Of a stretch of 64,000 bases of DNA, positions 51,521-63,705 are shown one piece after another. How positions within the stretch are numbered: the stretch's first letter is position 1; the number at the start of each line of letters is the position of its first letter. Source of the stretch: Bolinopsis microptera (taxonomy: Eukaryota; Ctenophora; Tentaculata; Lobata; Bolinopsidae); contig NC_087077.1 in assembly GCF_026151205.1 (NCBI RefSeq), positions 5,480,483 through 5,544,482 of the forward strand, given 5' to 3'. Made by a program: the position numbers and the translations under genes. The notes beneath the pieces are model-generated. The model was not told where the DNA came from and searched no databases. It saw nothing but the letters and a program-made list of their open reading frames with translations.

Positions 51521-54500
51521 TCACAAGTGTTGGTGGATGTGTTTCTGAAGGTTGCTAAACAGGATCCTGGTCCTTGGATCCTTATCTAAGCACCTCCGAA
51601 TGATGAACTCTACGGGATTATTGCTGGAAGAGAGAGATGGAGGGCTGCTACTTCCCCCACTTAGTCTGCTGAGTCTGCCTGCTCCCACCATGCAGTAATG
51701 CAGGACTGAACCGAACCTGGGGAGGAGAGGTGTTAGGGGCGAGGCTAAGGCGAGAACGCCACATGTTGTGCAGAGTGGTAGTAGATATAATCTTTCTCGA
51801 TCATTTAAGTGATCTATAAGTTAATCTACTTAAAATGAAAGCAATCAGCCGTCTAAACTCTTGCCGGAGGTGAAAGATAAGAAAGATTAGAGGGAATACT
51901 TACTTCCAGACTAGAGTCTGAAGAGGACTACAAACTCCGTATTTCTTAGCTTCCGGGGGCAGGTTACTGCTGTCTTTAGGTGCTTTATAACTGTTAAATT
52001 AATCTAGAGTTAGAGAGAAATGATTTAGAAACGAGAGATTCGGTGAGTGGTGGTGGAAACAATCAAGTTAGAAACTTAAGTCATGACAGCCATTAAAGTG
52101 CACTCTAGTTAGTCTAGCGTTACTTACGGTTCCTTGCTGTGAGATAGCGAGGTAGCATGACCGAATCCCACTAGTTTGATCTGCTTTGTCGCTGGGTTGT
52201 AGAGGATGTTCTCCTGGGACAGGTCTCGGTGGTCCACTCCGTTTACTACACAAGTGTTCAGAGCTGTAGCTAGCTGTCTTGCTAACTGTGGGGAGAGGGT
52301 GGGTTAGGAGGGGAGATTAAAAGGTGGGAGTTAATTCAAATTTAACTGATTTAGCTTGGAGATTTATATTTTGTTAATTTGAAATGACTAGTGGGAGAGG
52401 CTGGACAATAACTAAATCACTAGTACCTTGTAAAGCGAAGGGAGGTCCAGAGGACCGTGGGAGATAACGTAGTCTCTGAGAACTGAGTAACCCTCTGGAA
52501 ACTCCATAACCTGACGAGACAATACGATTAGACAGTGCGCTAGAATGCAATTAATTAATAAGTAGTCTGAGATCAGTTAACAAGTAGTCTGCAATCAGTT
52601 AATTGGTGATGTCTGAGAAGTATGAAGTAGGATGACGAATAATATCACATATTAACAGCGTGTCAACAAACTGGCGTGGGTTTAATTACACGACTCTAAC
52701 AGTATTAGCGTTGGAAACAACCCTGGTAACCCTGGTAACTCACCATAGCCCAACAACCCTGGTAACCCTGGTAACTCACCATAGCCCAACAACCCTGGTA
52801 ACCCTGGTAACTCACCATAGCCCAACAACCCTGGTAACCCTGGTAACCCTGGTAACTCACCATAGCCCAACAACCCTGGTAACCCTGGTAACTCACCATA
52901 GCCCAACAACCCTGGTAACCCTGGTAACTCACCATAGCCCAACAACCCTGGTAACCCTGGTAACTCACCATAGCCCAACAACCCTGGTAACCCTGGTAAC
53001 TCACCATAGCCCAACAACCCTGGTAACCCTGGTAACTCACCATAGCCCAACAACCCTGGTAACCCTGGTAACTCACCATAGCCCAACAACCCTGGTAAAC
53101 CTGGTAACCCTGGTAACCCTGGTAAACCTGGTAACCCTGGTAACCCTGGTAACTCACCATAGCCCAACAACCCTGGTAACCCTGGTAACTCACCATAGCC
53201 CAACAACCCTGGTAACCCTGGTAACTCACCATAGCCCAACAACCCTGGTAACCCTGGTAACTCACCATAGCCCAACAACCCTGGTCAACGTAGCAGCCAT
53301 CGTACCGTATTGTCTCTGGAGACTGACAAACAGTTCCATACACAAACTCAGCGGGCAACTTCCCTACAGTCTGCGGAGATGGTTACTGTGTTTATAGCTG
53401 ATCATAGAGAAAATTATTGAGGTGAGTATATTGGGGATATACAGATATTTTAAGTCTTGTGTCGTATTTTTATGAGCGACATTTGGGACAATTGACTGAC
53501 AAAAATTTAAAGAACGTAAAAACCAGAACAATAATTTTGGGTACTTACCAGGTCAATCTGATCCTGTTTCCGATTGCAGAATATCTTCTGAAGAACGGTC
53601 TCGTTGTTGAAGCACTGTACCACGTTTGTAGGAACGAACTTAATAGCGACCACCGATCTGTTCTTAACATGGGTGGCGAGGTGAACTGATCCTAGACGGC
53701 ATCTGGGGAAAGAGAGAGGGTATATTAGTGGTGGGGTAAAGATGATCTGTAGTAAATACTGAACTTCAATTAGCTGTGAAAAATACATAACACGTTTGAA
53801 ATTACGATTTATTTCAACTATAAATCACTCATCGCTGATAAAATCATTCCTGTTTAATGTTTATTATGCAATCAAGTTTCAGAAAGTTCTTGAAAGTACT
53901 AGAAAGTTCTCCATACCTGCTAATCTCGTTCAGAACAACGTAAGTATCAGCTACAATGTGCATTTTGTGTTCCAGATAGACTAGCTCGATCTTATTCTCT
54001 GAGTTCAGGAGACTGATGGGCTTCTTCTGAGGAGAAAATATTTTAGTGGGAGAAATTAAATTTACGAGTAAAATTCGGAGAGGCAAATGGGTCTTAAGAA
54101 ATACAGTAGTGGGATGTGGAAGAGTTTATAGGACTAGGAGCTATATGACATCAACAATAAAAATAAAGATACGGTGGGAAATAAAGTAACATGTGAAAAG
54201 ATTGACTAGGATAATAGGAGTTCACAATAGCTTGCGATTCAAAAAATCTACTATCATTTCATAGCCAAATTGTTGAAGAAGCATGTAGCATAAATACTTT
54301 CAGATAACAAACATTTATAAGCAAACTAACAGATGTTAAGATCGTCATGACATAGTAGGGTAATCAAACAGAAGTCAGTTAACTAAAAAGTACTAAGATC
54401 AAGTTTTGAATCAGTGCAGCACACAGACTAACGCTTTTAAACGAAAGTTTTGCTAATTTATTTATTAGATTACCATTAGCATACGAAACACCTTACAATT

Positions 54501-57500
54501 ACCTTAAAGAATCAGGTAATTGTTTCCACGTGTGTGACTAACCAATTAAAGGCTGTATCCCTGAGGGGGTGTAACAGGTAACTCCAACTGGCGCAGAACA
54601 ATCGGTAGAGGAAATGAAAGTAGGTGTGAAGGAAACAAAAAGGTGGAGCGACTATCAGCTACTATGACAGAAAGTGTGAGAAGTATACTGGAAAGCAGCA
54701 GTGTAGGGTTCTTATAATGTGAAACTCGAGATAATACTGACCGGGTATGCAGCTAATGAAACGACCCATCTCAATCCAATTAGCGCATGTGAAACCAAGT
54801 CACGTGGACTATTGGTTACCATGGTCACGATAATCACGTGATCTGAGTAGGACAGGTTTGGCATGTTCTCATTTGGTTGGGTCAAATGTTAAAAACGGTG
54901 GACTTGACAACAAGGTGGCCTGTACTTACTCTTAAATGATTGGCTTGTGAGTACGCAAGCACTGGGAATAAAGACCTGACTTGATTGGAATAAGCAGTTC
55001 GAATAACGCCCAGAACGGATGACTCTGAGATTGGTCCTGTTTCTACAAGAATCAGCTCATACAGAATGGTTTCTAATTGGGTTTAGAGTTAACTATGGTT
55101 TCACTTCTTATAGATATCACATTTAGGAGGATTCTTATTAACATTATCTTCTGATGAGGGGCTAGGTGTGGCCACGACTCATGAACGTGAAATATCAATC
55201 CCATATTAATCGATGGAGGATTTGGTGGTATGATTAATGGCAGTGGTGTGAGGGAACCACAAATTAGATGGTGATTGTGTAAGAAATATTAGCGATAGTT
55301 TTGTAATATTGAATACCATAATTTATACAAAATACCCTCAGTGGCTACTTTCTGAGGACTCTGTATAATAACCGACAGCCAAGGTATAGGAGAAGTTGAG
55401 ATCTGTATTGTGCTACTAATTTACCAGCATTCACTAGTCATTGTAGGATAGTGTATGCTCTTAAAATATGTTTTGTGTCACGAATTTACCTTAACATACT
55501 AACTCCGTCGACAGCTCAATAATTCATAATGTAAACAATATGTTAATATAGAACATTTTATCCGTCTCGCATACCGTGACAATCTTGTATTTCCAACTAC
55601 AAACTACCACGTAAATATTTTAACATTATTCACGTTATCTACGAGTAAGATCACTGCAAATGATGGGGAACATTATCATAACACTGATCACACTATTGGT
55701 GGATCCAGTAGGAGGGAACCCAAACGATCCTCGTCGCTTCAATGCTCTTAAGTTTGGGAACAATCTGCCAGATTACATCACCTACAAACCGGACATGGGA
55801 CCACTGCAGAATGCATTCAGTGTATGTTCATGGGTCCGGAGTCTTAGAACGACTGGTATCCCGGTTTGGTTATCTTATGCGCTCAGAACTAGTTACAGTA
55901 GTAGTCACAACAGTAGTCACAACGAGATATCGGATTATGGGAAATGGAACTTCATTTTTGACGATGACGGATGGAAATTTATAGGCATATGATGGAATGA
56001 TAATCGGTGGATCCAAATTATGGTCCCAAATCATTAGATACTAGGGCATTAAGCATTAAGTCTAGTTAGCATTTAGTCTAGTTAGCAACATATCCAACGA
56101 TTATCATGGCAATGAATCTTTACGTAATTTTGAAGTGGAATCCTATATCACCAGAAAAAGGACTGTTTGGTAACTTAACAAGGCCCAGGCCCCAGGGGCT
56201 AGGGCACGTGCACCTGTTTTTAATGAGCTCACACTATTTGAATTGAAGAAACAATGAGAAATGCCAAAAATGTTAATTGACATATCACGTTTTGTTGGTT
56301 ATTAGTCAACATTTGGCAAACACCTTGAGCTCAAACACCTTAATAGGTAATATGTCAAATTTCTTATGCCTTCGTTCAAACGTTTCAGGAAGGGGTTTGA
56401 AAAATCGGAAAATTTGCTTTCCATCATGAAAATGAGCCTTTTCTTATAACTGTTGATATCATCAATTCAATGTAAAAGCAGATAGTAGACATAGCCAAAA
56501 TAATGCACGATAACTTAGATTAAGAGACAGCACACAAAGAAATAATGTCCTGCTCCGTGCTTTCTCGTGTGATTACATGCTCATCAGGATGGGCATAACT
56601 TAATAAGTTAATGATCAGCAATGATTTCTAATCCAGTTATGTGATTTATTTGTCTATAATTGTGAAGCTCTCTGTTATTAATGGTGTTAAGTGTTAACAC
56701 ACTCCCCAATACTCGACTGTTGTTCGCACAGGTGGCTGGTTAAATACCACTGTAACTTTCCCGGCTCTTTAGACTCTTGTAATTGCGGCCGCTAAATATT
56801 TGGGAAGCTGTGACTTTTGGAGCTCCTACACGTACTGGTCTGGGAAATGTTGACAACAATATGGCAAGAACTGGTTACTAGAGATTAGGAAAGGTGTTGC
56901 TGAACTATACTCTGTATACGTCACAGCAGTTATAATGAACGGTTGATTTGGGTCAAATTATTAACCAAGAATTTGAACGTTTTTATGGTCTACACGGAGA
57001 GAACGTAATGTATGATAGAAAGGTTCGTCAAAAATAGGTATAAGGAGAACTAAACTAGAAAAATAAAAGCTAGAAAAGCTACAAATTCTCCACTTAGTCT
57101 CTTGAAGTCGAAGTTATTTTATAAAGTTAAGCAGAAAGAAATCTTCGAATTATAAGATAGATCACTATTGCAGGAAAGCGAAACCACAACTTTTCTTCAA
57201 GATCAAATATGGTTATAAATCCTCCTTTCAACCAATCTTTCAACTGACTACTAATTTTCAAAGTTTTAAACTGCCCATGTAGGCATGATATAATTATACG
57301 TCATGTGAGCATAATATACGTCAATGACTTCCTTTTACAAAGATGAAGTATGACGATGGAAATGGAACCAACAAAGATTTTAAAAATCACCAGTACCGAA
57401 ATTGGTTTCTCTTTGACATACGTTGCATGCCACTTTTCGCGCGCGTAACATGTATCAAGTTTCTCTAGAAGCTGACCAGCGATGCATCCAGGAAAGAGAG

Positions 57501-58851
57501 ACAGCAGCAGAGAGCAATATGAACCTGTGACGTTAACAATAATCACGGCCACTTTCGCTATTTAAGAACTGTCTGAGTGCAGTGCACAGTGCCAGTTCCA
57601 ATTAAATGAAATATGTATTTACTACTACTACGGCTTTCTTACCAAAGAAATGCGAAAGCAATCAATAATCATATTAGTCGCTTATAAGCTTGTAAAGGGT
57701 TGCGAGTCAGAGGGCTCAGTACTCATTGGTGGTTCATAACATGTTGAGCACTACACGATACGGATAATGTAGAAACCCCTGCAGTCCACATTATGCAGTA
57801 AACAAGTAATGAGATACGAAAAATGAGCGTATCAATGAAAAAATGACTTAGTGTCACCTTGATATAAAAGACCAAAGGGTAGCACAATATCAACGCAATC
57901 TGATATATTTAATGAAACGTTGCAGATTTATATTTTATCCCCATTCATCGCTGCCATGTGAGAACATTGAGTTCGCTTGAAAAAGAAAAAAGAAATAAAA
58001 AAGTATAGTACTAGTAAGGACATGACAAGAATTGGAGGCAAGGTTAAATAGAGACATGACAAGATCTAGAGACAATTTCCAATTTCAAACACCATAGAGA
58101 CATGACAAGTTTAAATACAGAAAAGCTTAAATGGAGACGAACCTGTGTTATGAGCATGCTGCGATTGTTTCTGGATCTTGTGAAGTAGTGATAGCTATCA
58201 AAAGTAATCCAAGGGGACGAAGACTAGAAGATGATCAAGGAATACAAATTTTCCTGATAAATACTGATATTAAGTTCCTAATACCAAGGTTGGTATTTAT
58301 ACTGCCCAACATGCAGCTGATTTGTAAGGCGGAACCCAATATTATCAAATCGAATAGCCCCCAAGGTTCTGTTTAATTGAATGGGCTTCAAATGTATCAC
58401 GTGATAGGTTTCCACGGTAACATGTGACAGGTTTCCTCGGTGAAAGCATGCAGCGAAACCCTATCTGTGACATTAATTGGGTCGCAGGATCCTGATTCCG
58501 GAAATATCTCGGGTCACGTGATCAAATCGGCCAATCAAAGTGCAGGCGAGGACTGCGTCCACCAATAGGATCGCGAGATTATCTCACGTGACAGATCAGT
58601 CCAATCCTTTCAAACCCAACAATGGGATCCCATTAGCGACTCCTGATTTGATACAATATGGGCTTACCTGTATCTAAATGGGCATTTAAATTAATGTCAT
58701 CAGATTAGGTCAAACAATAATCCAGGTAAATTGTCGTAAATAGTAACATTAGCACGAGCAGTCGTGCCGGCTGAAACTGGGGACTAAATCTTACTGTTTC
58801 TTGAAGTGACTGAATAGAGTCTTGCGATGTGAAGTGGAGTTTATCATCCAT
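51521..58851 (-). CDS. Protein-kinase-fold gene, probable pseudokinase, 8 exons, 316 aa
   Basis: Exons (minus): 58851-58795, 54026-53917, 53702-53549, 53370-53266, 52510-52427, 52285-52128, 51990-51904, 51716-51521; total 951 bp, all phases chain. The first exon is the least certain. The kinase domain starts near residue 50. The glycine loop is degenerate (ISRCRLGS), VAIK Lys77 and the helix-C Glu (NET, 90) are kept, the hinge is VMEFPEGY, and the catalytic loop is HRDLSQEN (H189-D191, N196). The metal-binding DFG is GFG (210-212) and the helix-F DVW Asp is lost (LVWKFG), while LPPE and a C-terminal RRCLDKDPRTR remain. Loss of the DFG Asp and glycine loop suggests a pseudokinase. The layout is closest to small CAMK/PIM-like kinases; the subfamily is not settled. 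Exon 4 ends in the 14-copy donor minisatellite. Intron 1 (4.8 kb) hosts a pentraxin-like ORF on the other strand. Confidence 0.78.
52719..53285 (-). repeat. 36-bp minisatellite carrying 14 copies of the exon-4 donor
   Basis: On the minus strand each unit reads GGTTGTTGGGCTATG|GTGAGT and then TACCAGGG-TTACCAG. This is the last five codons of exon 4 (G-C-W-A-M), the donor GTGAGT, and a spacer. ACTCACCATAG on the plus strand occurs 14 times (52738, 52774, 52810, 52854, 52890, 52926, 52962, 52998, 53034, 53070, 53150, 53187, 53224, 53260, approximately). Spacers vary in blocks of 9 bp (CTGGTAACC), so the phase is kept and the exon frame stays open through the whole array. The most upstream donor is at 53265. 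Confidence 0.95.
54027..55659. other. Kinase-gene intron 1, distal part
   Basis: AT-rich sequence with several CACGTGA palindromic motifs near 54800-54840. A minus-strand frame near 54620-54550 reads LPIVLRQLELPVTPPQGYS before a stop, without splice support. No gene called. Confidence 0.4.
55660..55992 (+). CDS. Pentraxin-like N-terminal ORF, 110 aa (short or partial)
   Basis: Met 55660 (or 55663) starts a hydrophobic signal-like stretch of about 15 residues. Then come FGNNLPDYITYKPDMGPL and AFSVCSWVRS, matching the first strands of pentraxin/LamG domains (F-P-x-x-T-x-x-Y-V-x-L-x-P-x-M-x-x-L-x-x-F-x-V-C-x-W), followed by LSYA. A 12-bp duplication (AGTAGTCACAAC twice) adds SSHN. The frame ends about 110 residues in, half a pentraxin, with no donor visible near the stop, so it is either a truncated paralogue or the first exon of a gene whose end I misplace. 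Nested antisense in kinase intron 1. Confidence 0.55.
   Translation: MMGNIIITLITLLVDPVGGNPNDPRRFNALKFGNNLPDYITYKPDMGPLQNAFSVCSWVRSLRTTGIPVWLSYALRTSYSSSHNSSHNEISDYGKWNFIFDDDGWKFIGI
55993..58794. other. Kinase-gene intron 1, proximal part
   Basis: No supported gene. Short frames at 57301-57552 (-) and 58131-58376 (+) have no recognisable domains. The motif GAGACATGACAAG is repeated three times at 58010-58110. Several CACGTGA motifs at 58397-58590. Confidence 0.4.
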
Positions 58852-59403
58852 TGAATCGAAGCAAAGTAGTGACGAATGCTAAACAGGATTATGAGTTCAA
58901 GACATAAGAATCACAAAAAAATCGTAAGAGTTGAAATTCATACTCTACATACCATAGCTTGGTTACACTTTTTGTAACCTAGGATACTACTACTAGTTTC
59001 CTCTGCACGACTGTAAGTGTAAAAATCCCAGAAGTTAGGATCTTAATTTACAGTTACATAATCCCATAACATTGCGTTTAAGGCTCCATAATTTATGGGC
59101 TCAGGTTTCTAGGTGTGCTTATGTTCTGGTGCCCTTACTATTTGTACATTTCATGTCCGCCTTTACTTTATACAGATAAATTTTAAATTTACATAGGTTC
59201 ATATATCACATTTTAGCTAATAAAACGTTTTCCGTAATCGAAGTGTCACACTCTAGGAGCTATCTCCTGTATCGATGTAGCAGTGCACGTGACTTCTTCA
59301 CAAGCTAAAATACTGATGCATGACACTCAGCACTACACTCTTTGTCCGCAATTATTTCGTATTCTGTGCTTGTAGTTCGATATATTCAGTAGATTTGCAG
59401 ATA

Positions 59404-60490
59404 ATGAAAGCTCAATCCCTCGTGGACGAAGTCTACAGCTTACCCCCGCTCCAAAAAACACCGCCCACCGGTAGCCGTAGTTTCTCAAGACATCAGCTGC
59501 CTAATGGATATATTGTCACATACTGTGACAATCTGACTCATGTTCCGTCAGTTAAAAAGGAGTTCAAGCCTAACCCTGAGGTAGGAGTTGCGATGTTCAA
59601 GGTTGGGAATAGTGGCGGGATATATTGTGGGACGTTAATCAATTCGTAGATGATAGTACTAAGATATAGCAGACCTACTGAACTAATGAGGGGTGGATCT
59701 ACTATTGAGTATTGAGATGTTACACCAGCGCGGCAATCTAGTTTACGTCTTTTATTAAAGATTTTGACTTGGCTTCACAACAGCACGCTATTGCTCGTAT
59801 CTTATGAATAAATTAAAATTAGACGAACTACAAACCTCAGTTTACACCAATCTTGATGCACGATAGCTACGATCTTGCCAGCACTTGCCAGCAATTAAAC
59901 CCAACTGTTTCAGGTCTCAAAGCGACTAAAATCTCTATCAGACTTCAGTCACAGCGTCTCTGCATCTCTGGGCACTAAATCCTACTTCGAGAACGCTCAA
60001 AAGCCTGGCAAGAGACGGCCCCGACAGAAGAACACATCCAAAGCTCGAGCTCAGACTGGCTTCCAGTACTGGTATAAAGACACTAAACAGCTGCCTGATA
60101 AGAGGGTTAGGTCTCACGGAGCTTTCGGATCTAAGAATACTGTGCTAGGTAAGTGTGGCACCGTGGTTTGTTAATTACCTTGTAATTAGTTAATTAGTGG
60201 TGTAGTAATGTTAGTTATTTTGTATCCGATCTGTAAACTCGTAAAATCAAACAGCTTGTACATTGTACACCATAGCCTGAGGGTTAACAACTCCACTAAT
60301 ATCTCATAACTTTTAACCTAAATCTAACAATTAACAACTTCCTCGTTCAGGATTGAGCGGAGGATCGAGTCACATCAAATCTCAGCCGGTAAACGCTCTC
60401 CACTTCTCACGACCCACTGCCAACTTAGAGAGCATGATCAAAGCAACCGCTCCTCTTCAATGGATCGGGGCTACCTTCCAGAATATGTAG
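59404..60490 (+). CDS. Unrecognised basic protein, 3 exons, 183 aa
   Basis: Exons 59404-59580, 59914-60148, 60351-60490; total 552 bp, phases consistent, GT-AG borders. Met 59404 follows an acceptor-like AGATTTGCAG, so a non-coding 5' exon is likely. There is no signal peptide or membrane segment. Exon 2 is basic and low in hydrophobics, with a KRRPRQKN patch (about residues 92-99), then TGFQYWYKDTKQLPDKRVRS. The end reads PLQWIGATFQNM. The short motif-rich, disordered, aromatic/basic character recalls small microtubule-associated ciliary proteins, but I cannot assign a family. AATAAA at about 60954. Confidence 0.7.
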
Positions 60491-60781
60491 AGTGTATGTA
60501 GAGGATTATGGGAACCAGCCTTCAATATACAGTAGATCAACTATAGTGAGCAACGGATAACAAGACTCTTACAGTTTAACGAGACCTCAGACCCTTCGGT
60601 TGGAAATGTGTGGTCTGTTCGTGCTTATATAACGCTTCAACCGGTTCTAATGAACAAATTCAGATGTGTACAAGTTAAGAATTCGTTGACAATTTGAGTC
60701 ATGATAGACAAGATGAAGAATTTGTTAGTTCGAGCTTCCAGACACTAACATGATCTAACAGACGACCTGGTCTGATGAACT

Positions 60782-60784
<3 letters not shown>

Positions 60785-60819
<35 letters not shown>

Positions 60820-60820
60820 A
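60785..60820. repeat. (GA)n microsatellite
   Basis: GAGAGAGAGATAGAGAGAGA and onward, about 36 bp, downstream of the 183-aa gene. Confidence 0.95.
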
Positions 60821-61133
60821 AAAACAGTCGTATGAAAATCATCAAGTTTGTCAATTTGTTGACTTTTTTAGTGATTTTTGGTGGTTTTACTTAAGTTTCG
60901 CTGAATTTATGATACCGATTTCTTGTCTTCTATAAATAAGTTACATAATTCATAATAAAACTTTATCGAAATAATCGCGAACGTTGACCCACATAAAATT
61001 GTGAAACTAATTGAGTGACTTAACTTTGAAAGCTAAAGAAAAAGCGTTTGACCGTATAGCACGGAATGTGCAAAACCGTCTCGATTGAACCAAATAACTA
61101 GGGTTAAAAAGCATTTGCCGAAAATAAGAAAAT

Positions 61134-62087
61134 CTAAAAAAATGTCTGCCATTTTCCCAAAATGGTGTCCTTGACAGCGTCCACGTATTGGGCGGGAATC
61201 CAGTAGATCCAGTAGATTGACAATTCGGTCGGTCCCAGCTGTATACCCTGAAACGGATCATCTGTCAGAGTTCAACACACAGGAGGAGGATAGTCGCTTG
61301 AGATCGGAGATTTCAAAAAGTTACTCTTCTAAACACTCGGTTCCGGTCCGGCAGCAAAACCCCCAGATCGCGATCGGTCGGTTCAAAAAGGTACACATAC
61401 CTTAATAAAAAGTCATTACACGTACTATAACGATTTAAAAGTTTGTGAAATTAATGTAACGATATTTACCAGTATGTAGTACTCAGGGTTAGCTTCAATC
61501 TTTTCACTGACAACGTTTCTAATGCTACTCATACTAATCTTCTCCGTCCGTGCTGAAAAAGAGAAGAGTGCTGAAAATATTTATTGGAAACTTTCTTACC
61601 GATCAACTCTTAGGGCTCTTTACAGTAAGACAAAATAACAAGAAAGTAGAAACTGGATTGAAATTTATGCCATGAAATGCCATTTAAGTTTAGCCGCCAA
61701 CACTTTCTCATTTGTATCAGGTTCATGTGCATTGAGCATTTCTAAACTATTCGGACTTAGTTTACAATAATAAAGAGATACAACAAATAACTTTAAACAG
61801 CCATTAGACAGCTGAAAGAAAATTTTTGCAAATATACGGTTATTTTGAAAGAGAATCTATCTCTTATTAGAAGAGAAAGAGGATCTATCTCTTTATCACA
61901 CTCATGTTATCCCACCTTTAGTTCCGATCCACAATGAATCCTCTTCAAGTTTAAAGGTAAGTCTGACTTTGCCCCCAGTTTTGTTGACCATACCGTTGAG
62001 GGGATGTGAAGGTAGCGGTTGTTTCACCCCGATAATCCCAGGCATGGCATCCTCCGGTTTTCCTTTGTCTAATACTTTCTGGTGGAT
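61134..62087 (-). CDS. UBFD1: UBFD1, C-terminal three exons (partial)
   Basis: Exons (minus): 62087-61916, 61552-61470, 61247-61134, phases consistent. The 122 visible residues match the conserved C-terminal part of ubiquitin-family-domain-containing protein 1: KVLDKGKPEDAMPGI, then GGKVRLTFKLEEDSLWIGTK, RNVVSEKIE, IQLGPTE, YWIYWIPAQYVDAVKDTILG and KWQTFF-stop, nearly residue for residue like the vertebrate protein. The N-terminal ubiquitin-like domain is not seen within 62088-64000 and must be in exons beyond the window. Function is poorly known (NF-kB signalling has been proposed in vertebrates). Tail-to-tail with the 183-aa gene. Confidence 0.93.
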
Positions 62088-62332
62088 CTGAGGAACAGTG
62101 TTATTCCAATAGGTTTCACTTTATAATTCTCTCCAGGAATTACACCCCCGAAAAGTGGTGAACACGGAGCGCGCACTGATAATGTCCCACGAGTGTTGCG
62201 GACATTATCAACACAGACTGCGAGTTTGATACACGTTGTATACCTCTTTTCGCACCATGATGAGCAGCGCGTATCACATTAGTATTAATACACATTCTTT
62301 CATACAGAAATAGTCGTAAATCATAACACATA

Positions 62333-62534
62333 CAGTTAAACCCCGATTTACTGCGCCCCGATTTACCGCAAACCCCGATTTAACGCGGCCATCTCCTTTC
62401 CCCAAACAGAGCTTAACATGTATAATGTAAACAAACAAAACCCCGATTTACTGCAAACCCCGATTTACCGCAAACCCCTATTTACCGCGGATGTTTCCTT
62501 TCCCCAAACTCCGCGGTAAATCGGGGTTTTACTG
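62333..62534. mobile_element. Tigger/pogo-like MITE with TA target duplication
   Basis: Ends CAGTTAAACCCCGATTTACTG and, reversed, CAGTAAAACCCCGATTTACC, flanked by TA on both sides (62331-62332 and 62535-62536). The interior holds four more CCCCGATTTACCGCAAA units. This CAGT-AAACCCCGATTTA end is typical of pogo/Tigger-class elements. In a UBFD1 intron. Confidence 0.75.
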
Positions 62535-63125
62535 TAATTAATACGCTTTAGTTTCGTGCCGCACTCGCCCTCACCTTCGGTTCGTACATTAATGCGCGTA
62601 GTGGGGGGGGGGGGGGGGGGGCACTTCACTTTTTTACACTATTTTACACTGGTATAATGCAATGTGGTAGATACTTGTATAGCGTACTCTGCAATCTAGA
62701 TCTATAAAACGGAGTACGAGTTACCACGATAGTCATACTCATGTATCTCTCCGCTAAGTCTACAATTCTGCTAACTAACAACTGAGTCGGAGGTCAATTA
62801 AATGTTCATAGATATGGATTATAGAGACTAGCAGGAACCCGTATAACCCTAAAATAGTTTCAAGACTCAAGAGACTAAGATAATTATTATCTGGAGGCCA
62901 TTAAAGCATTTGAACCAGTCAAAAAAGTTTCAGTTGTATATCTTTTACGGTTTTTTGCGTTAAAGTTGATGCCGTGGTGTCAGTAAAATGGTACAGATAA
63001 ACACACATATACATATATATATATATCGTCTCGCTTTATAAATAGTAAGTAAGATTAATCACTCTAAACTTGACTGTCACGTGACTTTTTAGCACGTTCT
63101 CGCGGTGGCCCTAAATGACTATTCG

Positions 63126-63210
63126 AAACCATAACCCTCTAATCTGATCCCAACACTAACAGTAACCCTAACCCAATCCCTAACTGAAAAATATGCTGAA
63201 ACCCTAACCC
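63126..63210. repeat. Interstitial telomere-like CCCTAA motifs
   Basis: AACCCTCTAA, AACCCTAACCCAATCCCTAA and AACCCTAACCCTAG within 85 bp. Degenerate telomeric repeat of the TTAGGG type. Confidence 0.5.
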
Positions 63211-63597
63211 TAGAGAGAAATTATACCAACTTCATTTCATGGTCGTATCACGTGATCAAGATGAAGACAGTTGTTCGCCGATATCTCGCCAGGGGAGCAT
63301 TTTAACCGTATGCCATGAGGGTGATTCGGAATCAGCGTTCGAAAATACATCGATAAGTCGAGTGTTGAGTGATTTAGCAAGCTCGCACAATGCAACCACA
63401 CTTCGCATTCAAGTGAGGGCTTTTGTTTCGCAGCCCGAAAATAGGGACAAAGGTCAGGGTCTAATGGGGTACGAGGTGCACTATAAAGTGCTTGACTTAA
63501 GAGAATACATAAATTCTTACATTTATTACATTTATTATACGCTTCGACATTAAAATATGTGCATCTAAGTCCAGTGGTCGACCGGGGGCAGGATTCT

Positions 63598-63705
63598 GAC
63601 CGGGGCCGGGGAGCCCCAATATAGCCGGGGCCGGGGCCGGGGCTGAACACTGAGAATTGGCCGGGGCCGGGAAATTTTCCATTTTGTCGGGGCCGGGGGT
63701 AGTTT
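63598..63705. repeat. GGGGCCGG repeat
   Basis: About ten GGCCGGGG units, some interrupted. Frames across it are repeat artefacts. Confidence 0.8.

Noticed and set aside
52660-53397. Long plus-strand frame of VTLVTHHSPT repeats
   Set aside because: Antisense reading of the 36-bp minisatellite; no start context or family. The minus-strand reading is explained by the kinase exon end.
57301-57552. Hydrophobic 83-codon minus-strand frame
   Set aside because: No ATG, no splice context and no family; could be chance in AT-rich DNA.
58131-58376. 81-codon plus-strand frame
   Set aside because: No motif, no promoter; the composition does not stand out.
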